A stretch of DNA of 64,000 nt from Phlyctochytrium arcticum (lineage: Eukaryota > Chytridiomycota > Chytridiomycetes > Chytridiales > Chytridiaceae), in NCBI GenBank assembly GCA_025602905.1, contig JAHLKI010000002.1:434001-498000 (forward strand). Reading direction: 5' to 3'. A program made the position numbers and the translations under genes. Positions 10,725 to 23,054 of this stretch are shown in pieces. The notes below the pieces were generated by a model. That model did no database searches. It was not told where the DNA came from and saw only the letters and a list, made by a program, of their open reading frames with translations. Each line of letters opens with the position of its first letter. The stretch's first letter is position 1.

Positions 10725-13700
10725 ATGCCTTCACCTTCTCTATCAACACATGAGCAAGAGGGAAGCCCGCTATCTCCGCGACCAGGCTCATTGGATGGCG
10801 ACGGAGGAGGGCCCACCACAGCTCGACAGCGAAAGCGGCGCGATCTTCTAAAGCAATACTATGGAATTGCTGAACAAACAGCGCCATTTGTTCCCGCTTC
10901 TCCGCTAATACAGAAGGAGAGGCCTCCAGATCCTTTAGACCGAGGTTCGTTCTTGTTTCCATCACTGCTGCCGACTTTAAGATTCGGTCCGAAGTATCAC
11001 GCGTCGCTGAATGTCTAATACATGCCATTTCTACTTTATAGATAGCAATGCCTTCAACTACGAGTTGCACGTCAACAAAATCCTGAACGAAATGTCCCTA
11101 CCAGATCTCATCCAGCACGACAATGAACTTGTAGCAGGTGGGGACAGGTGCGGGAATGTTCATCCCTTCTTGTGAGCGAGGCTGAGCGGTTGATGCTAAT
11201 CATGATGATACTGGATAGATATCAAGCAACTGGATGGTGATATGAAGACGCTGGTATACGAGAACTACAGCAAGTTTATTAGCGCCACGGACACTGTCCG
11301 CCAGGTTTGTTGCTCATGATTTTCTCTCATGGGCGCCCCTCATGTTTCACTACCAGATGAGATCCAACGTCGAAAAGATGGAAAACCAAATGGAGGAGCT
11401 GTCCAGGAACATGGCCAAGATAAGCAATGCGTCCTCTACTATTGATGTCGAGCTGCAGGAGCAGCGTGCTAAGCTGGCTCAGTTGCATGGCGCAGACAAC
11501 CTATTGAAACGCGTGAGTGTGACAAATCCAAAATGGCACTGCTCAGAACTGATATGAAGCGGCATCCGATAGCTGAACTTTGTAATTGAGTTGCCACGTC
11601 GACTTGCGGAATGTGTAAAACGAGAGGAATACGCGCAGGCTGTCCGGTACTATTCACGCGTTTCCAACCTATTACAACGATATCGGCACATGCCCCTATT
11701 TTCCAAGATCGACGAGGAGTGTCATTCCACGATTGAGAAAGCATCCCGTCTCATCCGTCAAAAGCTCAATAGTGAAAAGGTTTGGCTCCATGAATAATGA
11801 TTGGCATGCCCAGTCCTTTCACTTACTCAACCTCTCCTAAACAGGCAACACTAGATGATACCACCGAAAGTGTTAAGTTATTGCTTGGTCTTGAAATTGG
11901 TTCGCCGATTGAACTGTCACGAGAGTACCTTCGCGCGTATGTTATTTCTACAGCACCTCACCAAACAGTTTGACTGATGAATCTTAGTGGCCATGCCAAA
12001 CTGCAAAGTTTGAAATCCTCCTGTCTGGTGCACATGGAAACCATCAAGATCGTGAAAACTGATTCATCTTCTGAACTATCCGCCGATCCACTTCCTGGCG
12101 ATGTATACCTGGCCATGGAGAAAATCAAATACATTGATGATCACTTCCTCACCGAGTTTTCCAAATTTGTTCAAGTCTTTTGCGAGCTATTTTACGAACT
12201 TCCGGCCAAATCTGGGGCTGACCCTGTTCCCAAAAGTAATTACTTTGCAAAAATGTCTCCGGAGGTGTGTCTATGTGCGGTAACTCAGACTATCCGCCTA
12301 CATGATACTAATCAACTTTCGGAGAATAGCAACAGCTGGAAGCTAAAACAGGATTGGGAATCCTGGTAGATGCCACTATCAAGGAATATTTGCAAATAGT
12401 GGACAAGCTGCTCGCAATACCGGTAATGCCTCATCTGCCTATTACCACTTGTCGATTGCTCACCCACTACGCACAGGACGATATTACTAAAGTTTCACCT
12501 CTTTCCTATATACATGTCCTCGATCGTGTCCACAAGGACGTTCAATTACTGGAGCCTCTCCGCCGAATTGGACGCATGGACAAAAAGGTCAATGCCATGT
12601 CCTTTGAGCTACTGAGCAAAGTCGTCACGGCCATTTTCGGCAAGATAAAAAAGGAATTTTTCAATCGTTACCTTGATTTGGAGCCCAAGGAGGGGATGGA
12701 TCTGGCCGCTTTTGTCCGCGAACTAAATACATGGATGAAAAACACCCTCATCAATCAACATTTACCGATTTTGGAGAAGTTTATAAGCCCAAACATTGAT
12801 TTTATGAAACATTCCGTTTTTGGGACCGATGATATTCTGGATCAAGTCCAACGAGGACTCGACGTCTTTTGGTTATCGTTTACGGAAGACATGCTGGCTA
12901 TCAGTAATCCATCTCGGGAATCAAAACAACCACAACCCGCTCCCCTTGTTTCGCTGGTGATGTCGAGATCAGCGTTGGAGCTATCACTGGGAACCGTGGA
13001 GGGTGTCATGTCCGCCTACACCGATGTCTTATTTTCACGCAAAGGAGATCATGAGATGCCAGCTCAGCTTACGCCTTCTCGCAGTAAGCCACAGTTGATG
13101 GTGGTTACCGCCAGTGGAGGTACGGTTAACCGTCCGGGGATCGGGCGAAAAGGACCACAAATGTCTGGGACATCCGCAGAAACAATGGCGCGTGCTCGAG
13201 AAATATCATCGATTTGCCGGAATACCGCTCAGGTACGCTGATATTCTTACATGGACTCCATCGATACAAGGCTGATGCGGTTCTCGCATTATTCCAGGCT
13301 CTTGCGAAATCCTATGTCAGCCAAATGGCCGACAAATTTAGCCTCACCGTACAAGATTATCTGTTGATGAAAGATTGGTCCAATGGGAGTTATCCTGGGA
13401 GTATATCGCCTGTGTGGACCAAATTGCTTCAAGATATGAGTCGGATGGAAGGTGACGTTGGGCAAATGTATAGCGACGATGGGACATTGGACCGTCATGA
13501 TCGAAATCATGCCCGACTCCGTAAGTGTGCCACTTTATGTGTTGGAAACTCCCAAACTAATATCTTTGAAAAAGATGATTTATCTGGTCGCCGAGGCAGC
13601 ACCCATCATCATCATTCACGGAATAACTCGCAAGCGGGTGGAGCCGCCATCCCCTTTCCCCACTCTCCTACAGCAGCATCTCTCCGCCCCGGCGCTGGCG

Positions 13701-14242
13701 CCAAAATGGACTTGATGTCGCATATTGATAAGCTATTCGCGGAACGAATAATCTATTACGGACCTGTCGACCTGACCAAACCCGGAATCCTCACGTCGAT
13801 CGCCAAGCTTGTTGTAAAGGTATATGGGCATGTCAAAGCCTATCACAGATTTGCGACCACATGTAGCCAAACTAACACACTTTCCATGCTATAGAGCATT
13901 TTAGAGGCCCTTCGGCTCGTGACTTTGGGCAAGTTAGCGTTCCAGCAGCTGCAGGTAGATGTCGCTGCGCTGAGACTCCATATGTACCATTTCTGCGTTG
14001 ACGAACGGTATGCTCCGGCGTGTTTTCATGTACTTCTCACTGCTAATCGTCAAGCCTTTACAGGTTATTCACGTCGCTGATGGATGACATCCAAACTTGC
14101 ATATTCAATCGCTGCATAGATCCAGTACCTCTTGAGCCAGCGGTACGTTCATAAATCCACCGTCGTTACAAACATTTTTGCTGATTGTGGGCTGTAGCTT
14201 GTGAATACCATCATAAGGGATTTTGATCGGAATCAACGATAA
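10725..14242 (+). CDS. VPS51: VPS51, GARP/EARP tethering complex subunit
   Basis: VPS51 joins VPS52, VPS53 and VPS54 in GARP at the trans-Golgi network, or Syndetin in EARP, and tethers endosome-derived vesicles. I place 13 exons: 10725-10944, 11042-11137, 11219-11304, 11357-11512, 11573-11779, 11846-11936, 11988-12264, 12330-13232, 13298-13520, 13575-13819, 13895-14007, 14064-14142 and 14198-14242. They encode about 913 residues; one edge near exon 6 may be off by a base. The conserved core begins with [22 protein letters not shown] and [19 protein letters not shown], followed by the coiled coil [19 protein letters not shown]. Next come LPRRLAEC and [16 protein letters not shown], all typical of the Vps51/ANG2 family. 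A His-rich, Gly/Pro-rich insert lies in exon 10. Introns are 52-81 bp. Confidence 0.88.
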
Positions 14243-14680
14243 TCTCGTCCTTTCCCTCTTTCCCGCACATCACCCCATTGTATAGAACCGCTGCCATACT
14301 AAATTATTATTGTTCGAAACAGAACGCATACGCTCAAATTTACGATACAATTAGTGTACAAATTGAGAAAGGTCGAGGAGGAAGTATCCCGATTGAAGGG
14401 TCGTTGGGGTACAGCAACACAGAAAGGGTGGTGATGCTGGTGAAGGATGGGATACGTGGATGATGGGGGGATATGGCAAGGATAAGCCGTACAAATTGCG
14501 AAAACATGAACGGCCTCACTCAGCGCCATAGGAAATGCAATCTGAAGTTTTGATCCCGTGGCAACACATCCCAAAGATACAATGACAAAAATGGAAGGAA
14601 TATACATTCAGCAAAAACTATGCCAAAACATCCTGAAAGAAGCTCCCTTCTCCGGGAAGAAGAAGAGAGTCAAGCTAAGG
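14243..14680. other. convergent intergenic region after VPS51
   Basis: These 438 bp lie between the VPS51 stop and the histidine kinase stop. Reading frames here are short and have no recognisable content. It most likely holds the two 3' UTRs. Confidence 0.4.
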
Positions 14681-17600
14681 CTATGGAATGAGCTGCAATG
14701 CGCTAATCAATTTGGCTTTTGCTAAAGGTTTTGTGATGACCAGATCGGCTCCGGCCTGAAGGAACTGATCTTGGTCTTCTTTGAGTGCGTTGCCAGTGAT
14801 GCCGACCACCGGTACCAGAACACCTTGACGTCGTAAGAAGGCAACGGCTTCTACACCGGTTTTGCGCGGCATATGATTGTCCATCAGAACGACATCAAAG
14901 GGTTCGGGAGCTGGGGATGTGCTGGGATGCCCGGAAGTGGAAGGGAGGGTGGATCCGGTGGAAGGGCGTAGTAACGTGGTCGGCGTTGATTGTGTTGTGT
15001 GTGAAGCGGCACGGAACGTCGATGGTGAGTTGAGAAGCGCGGACTTGGTGATTGTTTTGGATATCATGGACATTACTGGTGGGGGTGGTGACGGGGACGC
15101 GGAGGAGGAGGAGTTGCAGGGCTTGATTTTCTGGCTTAATAAGTTATCCACGTTGATTTCGATGTGGTCCGCTTTGTCTGGCTTGGCACTGTCGCGGGAA
15201 CTGCTACTCGTCATGGAGCAGTTACCCAGGAACCCATCAGTGGAACGGGGATGATCCAGAGTGTTTTGCAGTGTATCGGTAGACATTGGGTCAAACCGGA
15301 GCATGCCCATACCGTTCAGATGGTCATTCACGATACCATTGGATCCATTCGTGCGCGTGAGAATATCGATTGCTTCCTGACCATCCACAGCAATCTCATG
15401 CCTGTGGCCCAGTTGCTGCAAGAGCCGACTCATGAGCATACGAGTGATTTTGTCATCGTCCACAATCAATACGCGTAATGAACGCATATGGGATCTTCCC
15501 GCTGGTATGGATGCGCCAGGTGTCAGTTTCCCATTCAGGGCTGTAATCTGCCCATCGGTGGCTGGAGAACCGGTCTCCTTGATGATGTGAGTTCCGACCA
15601 GCGCTGGTCGGGCTGTGCCCTTGCTGTTGGCATACAAAGAACCCAAATCGGGTTGCGTGACAGAACGTGAAATTGGAGGTGCAGAGGTAATGGGAAAGGT
15701 GACTTCAAACCAAAACGTGCTTCCCGCATCTACGAGCGAGTCGACCCCGCAAGTGCCACCGGCCAACTGAATGATATGCTTACAGATCGCCAAACCTAAA
15801 ACACAGCATCATCAGACACATTCCTCCAAGAGGTTGGCCTCGTGCGAAAAATCAGCTTACCGAGTCCGGTGCCTTTGCCTCCTTGCGTTTTCCAGGGAGA
15901 AATTTGGGTATATGGCTGGAACATTTTTGGCAAATCGTCTTCGGCAATACCCACCCCGGTATCTTTTACGGCGGTGCGGATGGTTATTGATTCAACATTT
16001 ACGTTATCCGAATTAAGCGATTTGGCATGCGCCTGGATCAGCGTTGTGGCAATCTCTACCCGCCCGTCCCGTGGGGTAAACTATGAGATTAATATACAGT
16101 CAGTGCTTGTTACATCCTCGAAGAAATATTCCCCAAAATCACCTTTAGTGCATTGGAAACCAAGTTATTCAGAACTTGCCGAAAACGCAGATCATCACCC
16201 AGCAATTGTGAGCCCCCACAAGCCACGATCCGCGGGTCCACGGAGGTCATCAAAATAATATTTTTATCTTGAGCGGTAGATGCGAATGCATACGCTGCAG
16301 ATTGCACTGCCGAAGCAATGTCGAACGGGCGAGCCTGTAATTCGAACCGACCCTCTTCCATTTTTTGAAAATCCAAAACCTACAAGTATTCAAACATCAG
16401 TCTCCGCAATCCAGTCACTTCCCGAACGCAACACGTACATCGTTGAGAACTGTCTCCATCATCGAAAAGGAGCTCTTAATGGCCTCAAGTACGGAAATTT
16501 GCCCCGATTCCAGATTGGTAAACGCCCCCTCGTCCTCTAAATTGTGCAGACCAAGGACCGCTGTATTGAAGGGAACGCGCAACTCATGAAATATGTAGCT
16601 AATGAATCTGGTTCAAAGCAGGATCACACAGCATTGAGAAAATGAAGTAAAAGGTATTCCAGAATATTCACAAACCGTTTTTTGCTCGCGGCTTCCCGGA
16701 TCTCTCCGCCTTTGGCCTGTCGCGTGGCCTCGATTTGATCTTTGAGCTCTTGTCGCAGATAAAAGTTGTCTAGGAACCACAGTATTAAACGCTTCTGCTC
16801 GGTGAGCCCGCAAGCATAAACACATACCTCGATCGACTCGCTCGGCCCAATATGACATGAGTGAAACCCTGATATTGGAATCAATTAAGGCTAACAGACG
16901 CTAAACACAAGTCGTCAACCACATACCATATATAAAAGCCGAAGATGTACACCAGTGTCTGCCAGGTTGTACGGATTGTATTGCTGCTGATGATGATGTT
17001 ACATGTCATGAAAACTGTCATAAATCCCAAAAAGACAGCGCGATTCAGCCGGTATATTGTGAGCATAAATAGAGGGCCTATGATGCAAATTAGACTAGAA
17101 AATCACGTATCATCGAACGAGCCTCACCTATTGTGCCGTACAGAACAAAGGCTGAAGTAAACTGAGTGAAGTTCCTACATAACCTGGGATCTCTGGAGCC
17201 GGTACGGCATGCTAAGCTGCGTGTGACGACAATGAAAGACCAGGCCCATCTGAAGAAAGTTAGATTTCATAGAAGATCTCGCTAACCAGAATGGCAAGAA
17301 CTTACCCGTTGATCGCAACCACGGGGTGATATAGCCATCCCGGAAAAGGTTTCCGCCTCCAGCTCAGGAAGGGGAGGGTCAGGGATACGGGGAGTAGCAC
17401 AGCAAAGATAGAGACTACTGTAAATGTTGAGTTTCTCTCGGACGACTCTCTATCATTCACATCGGCGTTAGTAAACGGTATGGGATACTTCGGCAAAAGA
17501 AAGCACGTACGAGACAGCATATACGTTGAGAACAATAAATAAGAAATGAATCACCACTAAAACGCTCATGGCCTACAAGTACGAAGGGAAAGAGACTCTC

Positions 17601-18161
17601 AGAATGATGTAGTAGTAGCTGGGAGTACGACAGCACAGCTTAACCTACCTTCATGACGGGCCCATTCGATTGCCGGACCGACTCTTGATACCTCCTTTCC
17701 CACTCATGATCAAATCCCGGCCAGCGGGAGAATAAATACTCGCCAACAAATCGTTTGCTTTGTTCTCGGAAGGGCACCGATGATGCTCTTGAGGAGGAAG
17801 CGGTAGCGGATTCGTAGCGATCATGAGCAGGTGTTCGTTCAGTGGAGGATCTAGAGAGCCTCTGCCGCGCAAAGGTTGCGATAGATTGTGGAAGACTCCT
17901 TTGCCGAGTCTGTTGCCTGCGGAACCAAGACCGTTCCGATAAGGGGAAATCCTGGCCAGTGGAACCCGGTGGTTCAAACTGTTTTATGTGACCTTCCTCA
18001 TCCATAACGACAGTAGCGCGGGAGTCGATCAGTTCAGCTGTCCTTTCGAGTAAAACTGTTTCGACAGACAAAAGATCGGGCAGAGGGCCCCTAATATATA
18101 CTGTTTGAACACAACCGGAATCGTCGTCTCCTTTTCCTTTCCCCCAGGAATAAATAATACT
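14681..18161 (-). CDS. membrane-bound hybrid histidine kinase with receiver domain (5' end uncertain)
   Basis: This is a hybrid two-component sensor. Reading along the minus strand, an N-terminal cytosolic part (about 18160-17642) is followed by several short exons encoding roughly six hydrophobic segments (17.58-16.88 kb). A coiled coil comes next (near 16.75 kb), then the HisKA box FHELRVPFN (His near 16587). The N box FRQVLNNLVSNALK lies near 16165, the G1 box DTGVGIAEDD near 15945, and the G2 box GKGTGLG is split by an intron before LAICKH (near 15790). The receiver has IVDDDK, the phospho-acceptor in VVLMDNHMP near 14885, and a conserved KP near 14720. About 150 residues of Ser/Pro-rich sequence are inserted between the first acidic pair and the phospho-acceptor, which is unusual. 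The exon starting at 18161 has an acceptor AG and no ATG, so at least one more exon lies upstream. The ligand cannot be inferred. Confidence 0.82.
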
Positions 18162-20290
18162 CTAGGGACAATCGATAGAGCCAAGAACAACGACGGCCGT
18201 GCTGCCAGATAATATCCAACGACCCTTCCTCTTCAAGCAAGCGAATTTCGAGGGAAACGGATCTTGGCGAGGGATGCGATTAGGGAGGCTGAGACTTTTT
18301 CTGGGCGGGCTCGTTTCCAGGTGTTTCCAACCAGCTTTCACCAGGGCGGCCAATTTCTCTCCGTCGCTTTGCTTGGCGAGTGTTCAAAGAATTCAATCGC
18401 CGAGGACACTTTTTCCTAACGGTTGGCAAATGTGCTGGAGCTGACCAGCTCACAACGCTGGAGGGGTGGCCGGAGGGTCGTAAAATTCGGTAAAATACCG
18501 TAGGGGCTGGCTTTGTGGACTGATCCTTGTGCCCCGCAGACGAACAGTGGGTAAATCCCGAAACGTTGCTTCGCTGATGGATTTCCAAACGGTCGTTGCT
18601 TTCGATGTCCTATTAGGAGCGGTCCGAGTCTAGGGGGCAGGCAGGACCCAGAGTTCACCTCGCAGCTACAAAGCACGTCACCTGGCAGTGCAACCCAAAG
18701 ATCGTCGATCGCGGACCGAAAATGAAAGGGAGGGCCAGGGGTCATTCATAAAGGCCAACTGGGGTTGACCGTTATTTTCCGTCTTCAGCTAGTACGATAT
18801 TGAGAATTTATTTCGAGAATTGGAGAGCGCACAACAAGCGAGAGAACGGGGATTGGCCAATGTTTGAGGGAGGTCAATTTGAAAGGCAAAGACAGGGGGG
18901 AGGCTCCTGGCAATAGCAACCATATATACGGTGCTCCCTGCGTTCTGCCTCGGGTAAGAGACCCGCATCTTTGTCTGCCTAAACGGCAACTGGACTAACC
19001 ATACACATGTTCAAGCTTTACCCGTGTTTGAAGCACTCCCTGCATGTAATAGTCGAGGTTTTGGGCCCCGCTGCTGTATATACAGTACATGTACAGTTCA
19101 GTGAGAGTCTCCCCAGTTCCAGGGTGCCAGGCTCGCGCAAGAGGCACGGATGCCTGGCGGTGACCTTCTTTTGTCCTACGCTCGACAGAAACCCATGGGG
19201 CCCATGGTGAACCGCTCCCGGATATCTCTCCTCCATGCGATCCAACGCAGCCTTGTCCCTCAATTTTCCTAAGCCCGAACCCTCTGAAAATGTGTTCAGC
19301 CAAAAATTCCGAAACAGCGCCAAATTCCAATCCCACGGAAGTGCTGACATCAGCTCCTCCGAAGGCTCCGAAATGAAGCGTGATCGACGCTACCAGATTC
19401 CCACGCTCCCAGACCCTCAACAGGCATAAATCCGGAAATTGGTATACTGTACAGGTATAAGCACCCAAGACGAACGTGGCGAAACTAAGGCAAAAGAATG
19501 ATATTCCCAGGCAAGCGGGGCTTGTAAACAGCAACCGGCATCAACAAAAACAGGACAACAATCCCCGGGATTCGTTTCGCATGAATACATGCTGAATGTC
19601 CCCACCTCTCGGACAAATTACGGTGAATGCATCAGCGTATCGTATTGGCTTTCGCACTCTACGTTTCTTGGTAAATTTAAAGGATGAAGTTGTCATTATC
19701 TTTTGGTCTGTGAAGCAAGTTCTCGAACATTCTTAAGGCAAAATGGGCTGTAAACGTCCCCCCGCCCCAATGAAAGTCCAGCACGAATTTCAGGCGAATG
19801 AATGTATCGTGAGGATCTACGTCCCATGGCAGCAAAGTGACAAATTTATCCCGCGGAACACGTGGTGTTCCTCGGATCAAATAAGTACAGTACAGTAGCA
19901 GGAAAGGCAATCCCATCGGCCTGGATAATTGATCCACAATGGCCGAGGAACCTCACGAAAGCTTCCAGATATGAGGTTGATCATCCTTTGTCCGACATGC
20001 TATCAGTGCTTTTAAATTTGTGATGGCAAGGTAATCGGAATTCCCCGTAGGCGCATAAGCACGATTCCCGGGAGTACCCGAACGCATGTAGGTTCACTGG
20101 AAATCGAGAGGATCTGATTCTATCTGATTCTATCAACGGTAGTCGCTTCTTGCCTCAACGTCAATACCTATTGCATCCGAGGTGCGCAGTAGCAATCCCG
20201 CAAAATGGGAGATTTTGACCCGGTCATGTAACAAATAGTAGGGGGTAACAAACATGGGCAGTGATATAAAATTTTGGTCCATAGACCTAA
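18162..20290. other. about 2.1 kb without a convincing gene
   Basis: This stretch may hold the 5' exons of the histidine kinase: minus-strand frames at 18162-18380 and 18416-18745 are open, but neither shows a known domain. The rest is intergenic. A direct duplication of a 10-bp word reading GATTCTATCT occurs near 20110. Other frames (for example 18995-19534 on the minus strand) look like chance. Confidence 0.4.
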
Positions 20291-20799
20291 CACTTTTTTA
20301 ACTATATGGATGAGGGACGATATAAACTCTTGAAAAGGTTTATAATTTTTGGTGTATGCCCATGATTGATACCCCCTAATGAAGGCGTGCTTTTGCACGT
20401 CCAATAACAGAGGTATGCCCTAGCGGGGTGAGGAGGGTAAATATCCGCCTCGGAGGTAGGGGTAAGTATATTTTTATCTATGGGCATCCAATTACTGCCA
20501 CGTCTGAAAATCAAAGGGAGCCCAGTTTCAGCCAACACGGATCTAACAATCTTGACTATGTTGTGGGTGCTGGGGACGTCGCGGTTGTAAAGCTTCATGA
20601 CGATCAGGTGCGGCTCTCCAGAGACTGTGACAATTTGAGGCGTTCGGGATTGCTCAATACATTGTAGGTTGGGACAACCCAGCAATCCGTGGACTTTCTC
20701 AGTGGCACCATGCTCTTTCCGCCCATATGGGCGGGAACTTGGGCGGGTGCGGGAAGCTTTGGACCAGCTTTCCTCAACCGTAGCATCTAGTACTGCTGT

Positions 20800-21150
20800 A
20801 ATGAGAGGATCATTGTTCGCCTGTAGCCAATGAAGTGCTGCGCGAGTTCTTGCGGGACGCACCGCAGACGCACCGCGAGCATGAAAGCCAACTGCTCTGG
20901 AGGAGGTTGGGAAGGGCCAACGAGCGATTGAAGATTTGAGAGCTGCTAGCGGATGGGGCAGGACGTTGCTGGCCAGATCTTGTACGTTGCTGGGAAATAC
21001 GATGATGTGCCCCTTTCTGATTTTCCGATAATAGGCGGAAGTTTTGAATTCTTGAATCTCGGATTTGATAATCAAACCGGCTTTCGCCGATACAGGCGCA
21101 TAGATTCGCTTTAAAGGATGCCTTGTCATCGTCGGAAACCGTGACAAAGT
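20800..21150 (-). pseudogene. Helitron N-terminal (DUF6570-like) fragment
   Basis: Minus-strand residues GHIIVFPSNVQDL followed by LPHP and, further on, ARTRAALHWLQANNDPL match the segment found ahead of the Rep domain in fungal Helitron transposases. The piece is open but is fused without a break to Fanzor-like C-terminal sequence downstream and has lost the rest of the Helitron. It sits between two Fanzor pieces. Confidence 0.6.
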
Positions 21151-21752
21151 TTTGCACGGTCATAAAACCTCCATGCATACATCCACCATCAGGTTTGAAA
21201 ACTTGTCCACGATGATTGATCGTCTTTGGGTCAGCTTTCCTTCACACTGGATGCAGCGCAAAGTGGTACAGTACTCATCGAGAAGGAAGCATGGGACGTG
21301 GTGCTGCGCGAAAAGATTTCTGAACCCCCACCGTCTTGGTTGTTGACGTCTGGAACCGCATCGTATGTCCAGCATCGTTCCAATCGCCCATCACCACGCT
21401 GAAATGTTTGCCGTACTTCCTCCGCATATTGCTGATCAATTTGGCTTCAGATGCCTGCCGCAGAGAATAAGATTGAAGGCGTACTTTGGTGTGCCATGGG
21501 CGGCTGTAGAATGGCTGCAGGGTAGGAGTGGCGGCTTGAACGTCGCTCAGATTTTCTGCAAAGTTCTCGAGGTCCATGCTCTTGTGGGTCGGGATCGCTG
21601 ACTCGATCTGAGCGACTCCAGCTTGCGCTTTCACGGCTTCCCGTTTCTTCCGAATCACCCTCGACTTTGTCTCAAAACTTCAATGCTCCGAATTGTAGCG
21701 AAGGGCGGTTTCTGTGTTTGAACTTTGATGCAATTCTTGAGTAAGCCAATTT

Positions 21753-22049
21753 TCATAAAATAAAAAAAAATCTAACAGCTTGCTTGGTTGTACCAAGTTG
21801 CAAGCATTTCAAAAGTCGAGGGTGGACTACGCGACAGATCAAAACAGATCTGTCACTGAAAGTCTGGGCTGTATGCAAAGCCGATGTAATTTCAGGCCAT
21901 TTCGTGTTGCAAGTCATTGTTATGAAGAAAGAAGGTTTGCCAAATTTCCCGGCCAGAGCCAAAGAACTGGCAGCTTGCTCAATGCACCAACTGCGAGACC
22001 CGTGGAAGGTGGCGGGAAGTCTGATGGAAGGATCTGGGTCGGATCCCAA
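21753..22049 (-). pseudogene. Helitron Rep-domain fragment
   Basis: The minus-strand frame contains FHGSRSWCIEQAASSLALAG and GKPSFFITMTCNTKWPEI. This matches the conserved stretch of Helitron Rep (usually GRPDLFITFTCNPNWPEI) just before the HUH nuclease motif. It ends in a run of phenylalanines that looks like random continuation. The HUH motif, tyrosines and helicase are absent. It lies between the RuvC-I and middle Fanzor pieces. Confidence 0.65.
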
Positions 22050-22150
22050 CTAAAGATCAGGTCGCGCTTGTTTGGATCGATAACGACGACGTTGCGGACT
22101 TGGCGGAGTTCGACCAGATGGTTTTGAAAGTACAACTGCTCCACCTCGGT

Positions 22151-22722
22151 CCTCAGCGCCTATTTGGATTTCCGCATCTTCGTATGGCCGTACCGCAACC
22201 GGCGCAACAGGGGCTTTTTGAAATGCACTGAAGTACCGTGTCCCGATGTCTCGACCGCCCTATCGTGCGCTCTCGGTTTTCCTTGGCCCGAGCAACCGAT
22301 AGAATGAATAAACCGCCATTCCTCCAAGTGTGCACCCATAAACGTCTTTGCTCCGCATGACACAATGAATCTTGACCCGGCCATGATCGTTCATTTTGGA
22401 CTGGCGACCAGTGATGCCTAGAATGTAGCAAGGTGTTGTTTGGCATCAGCTGGTTCCTGCTCTCTCAGCCATACGTCAGGGTGCTGCAATTTTCGCAGTT
22501 TTTCCGGCCAGAGTCCTGATTTGGTGAAGGAATTGACCAATTTCCCTGTTAGCGCAGACGATTGGTTTGATGTGTCCGTAGTCCAAAATGTCTTCTCACG
22601 CTCGATCCGCTCCCTCTTGTCGCGCTCCTCACGCTCGATTTTGCGATAAGGTTGAACAAATGCAAATAGCAACCTACAGCCTGGATCTGTGGTTATACTA
22701 GGTGCATTCGCTTTCGGAGCTC
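22151..22722. other. mobile-element-derived sequence between the Fanzor patch and the palindrome
   Basis: Several overlapping minus-strand frames (22153-22446, 22418-22783) are open but are not recognisable. Base composition resembles the adjacent Fanzor/Helitron patch. It is probably more of the same decayed transposon, perhaps the Fanzor N-terminus. Confidence 0.35.
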
Positions 22723-22790
22723 TGCCACGGTGCATATTGACACTGACCACCCACCCGGGTGGGTGGTCAGTGTCAATATGCACCGTGGCA
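22723..22790. repeat. perfect 68-bp palindrome at the left edge of the viral element
   Basis: Positions 22723-22756 are the exact reverse complement of 22757-22790 with no spacer; the centre reads CCCACCC|GGGTGGG. Each arm contains ACGGTGCATAT, which also occurs in the palindrome at 46822-46892. It lies exactly where transposon patchwork gives way to AT-rich viral sequence. Confidence 0.95.
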
Positions 22791-23054
22791 CTGGTTGGTG
22801 TCTATATAGGGATTGAATAGCTGCATGCAGTTTAATGATATAGTTTAATGATATAGTTTAAAATTGACACGTTTTTGAACCGTGTCAAGCGCAGATCAGG
22901 CCTGTATTCGAAGATCTATCGTTAAGATCTCGCCCGTGTCAGAAGCTCCCTATATAGATACAAATTATACTGATCTGATCTAAGATCGTGGCAACTATCT
23001 ATCAATAGGATTCTGCCACGATCCGAGCGGCCACATACTCAATCGACGCTAACT
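22791..23054. other. left non-coding end of the viral element with short repeats
   Basis: A 13-bp unit (AGTTTAATGATAT) is repeated 2.5 times at 22829-22860. Short inverted pairs follow: TCTATATAGGG with CCCTATATAGA, TTGACACG with CGTGTCAA, and ATCGTGGCA with TGCCACGAT. Such repeats are common at viral or transposon ends and origins, but no function is shown. Confidence 0.6.

Larger units (their letters stand above)
20560..22150 (-). pseudogene. decayed Fanzor (eukaryotic TnpB-like RNA-guided nuclease), in three pieces
   Basis: Three minus-strand segments match, in order, a Fanzor protein, a eukaryotic homologue of IS200/605 TnpB. The first (about 22144-22050) carries VVVIDPNKRDLIF, a RuvC-I-like motif. 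The second (about 21660-21160) carries SRPWHTKVRLQSYSLRQASE, then VVMGDWNDAG and the zinc-finger approach FLLDEYCTTLRCIQC. The third (about 20790-20560) has KVHGLLGCPNLQC, the second half of the zinc ribbon, and YNRDVPSTHNIVKI, the RuvC-III NRD motif. The pieces are in different frames, have stops between them, and are separated by Helitron-derived sequence. It cannot make an active enzyme as it stands. The family call rests on motif order alone. Fanzors are known to travel inside Helitrons and other transposons. Confidence 0.6.

Noticed and set aside
10516..11070. 184-codon minus-strand frame across the COG7/VPS51 promoter
   Set aside because: It overlaps VPS51 exon 1 and the intergenic gap, begins at a non-ATG codon and has no recognisable domain.
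18995..19534. 179-codon minus-strand frame with a hydrophobic start
   Set aside because: Competing frames are open in the same place and composition is not protein-like beyond the first 25 residues. There is no family signature.
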